Assembly (NCBI GenBank): GCA_937871605.1
Contig: CALMRM010000106.1
Location: 1-6,592 of the forward strand
Reading direction: 5' to 3'
Length of the DNA: 6,592 nucleotides
DNA from: an uncultured Terriglobus sp.
Lineage (GTDB): Bacteria; Acidobacteriota; Terriglobia; Terriglobales; Acidobacteriaceae
The position numbers were made by a program, and so were the translations under genes. The notes under the pieces are model-generated. The model saw nothing but the letters and a program-made list of their open reading frames with translations. It had not been told where the DNA came from and made no database searches. Below are positions 6,319 through 6,592 of this stretch, piece by piece. Position 1 is the first letter of the stretch. Every line of letters starts with the position of its first letter.

Positions 6319-6592
6319 ATGAACGTCTCCCCTTTGTTTACACGCGTGCTGATGCTCTTTTTGTGCCTCCCTCTTGTTCCGGCTAAGGCAGCGGACCGGG
6401 AAAAGCTGGACGACAGACTGTCAGAAGCCGTGAGCGTGCTGGATAATATCATGGCGACACCGGACCATGCCGTGCCCAATCAAATCCTAGCGGGAGCGTA
6501 TTGCCTGGTCGTGGTGCCCGGCTTTAAGAAGGGTGCCTTTGTCGTGGGAGCGCAGTACGGGCAAGGTGTGGCGACCTGCCGGACAGAACGCG
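6319..6592 (+). CDS. secreted SYLF (Ysc84-like lipid-binding) domain protein, 5' part
   Basis: The frame is open to the window end, giving the first 91 residues. Residues 1-24 look like a Sec signal peptide: R9, a hydrophobic core VLMLFLCLPLVPA (10-22) and an AKA cleavage site before A25. C16 does not sit in a good lipobox. The mature part starts with a charged helix (EKLDDRLSEAVSVLDNIM). Then comes the SYLF pattern: a VPNQILAGAYCLVVVPG segment (52-68), KKGAFVVGAQYGQGV (70-84) and ATCR. SYLF domains bind lipids or phosphoinositides in eukaryotes; bacterial secreted versions are common and mostly uncharacterised. The ATG at 6319 was chosen because the signal peptide follows at once, with AGGA at 6312-6315 as a closely spaced ribosome site. 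An ATG at 6315 is in another frame. The gene starts 36 nt beyond a strong terminator, so how it is transcribed is unclear. Confidence 0.88.
   Translation, partial: MNVSPLFTRVLMLFLCLPLVPAKAADREKLDDRLSEAVSVLDNIMATPDHAVPNQILAGAYCLVVVPGFKKGAFVVGAQYGQGVATCRTER

Overview
This is a gene-dense bacterial window, almost all of it housekeeping genes. Protein character suggests an Acidobacteriota member, probably a Terriglobales/Acidobacteriaceae relative. The grounds are a type-4 uracil-DNA glycosylase with a long N-terminal extension and Pro/Ala linker, an exporter-type ABC protein directly before gmk, and a secreted SYLF protein. This assignment is inference from remembered family features; no search was run.

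Layout, left to right. Positions 1-2000: the 3' end of an ABC exporter gene (MsbA-like ATPase tail), then after 16 nt guanylate kinase (gmk), then a family-4 Fe-S uracil-DNA glycosylase. Positions 2042-4507: the primosomal helicase gene priA. These four genes share the + strand with short gaps and probably form one transcription unit combining envelope export, nucleotide supply, base-excision repair and replication restart. priA is convergent with a small HU/IHF-family gene on the - strand (4504-4791), and their stop codons overlap by 4 nt.

Positions 4792-4938 form a divergent control region of about 150 nt between the HU/IHF gene and dcd (dCTP deaminase, 4939-5490). A LuxR/NarL-type response regulator follows dcd after only 3 nt. 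Its receiver has lost the acidic pair and the conserved lysine. A very strong intrinsic terminator with a GAAA tetraloop lies at 6236-6282. Only 36 nt beyond its T tract begins a secreted SYLF-domain protein, which runs off the window end at 6592.

Functionally, dcd makes dUTP (the dTMP precursor, and a source of uracil in DNA), the glycosylase removes uracil from DNA, gmk supplies GDP, PriA restarts stalled forks, and the HU/IHF protein bends and organises DNA. I found no tRNA, rRNA, CRISPR array, insertion sequence, phage gene or defence system. The observations most worth following up are the degenerate receiver coupled to dcd and the terminator that leaves little room for a SYLF promoter. 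I do not see convincing evidence of an undescribed multi-gene system.
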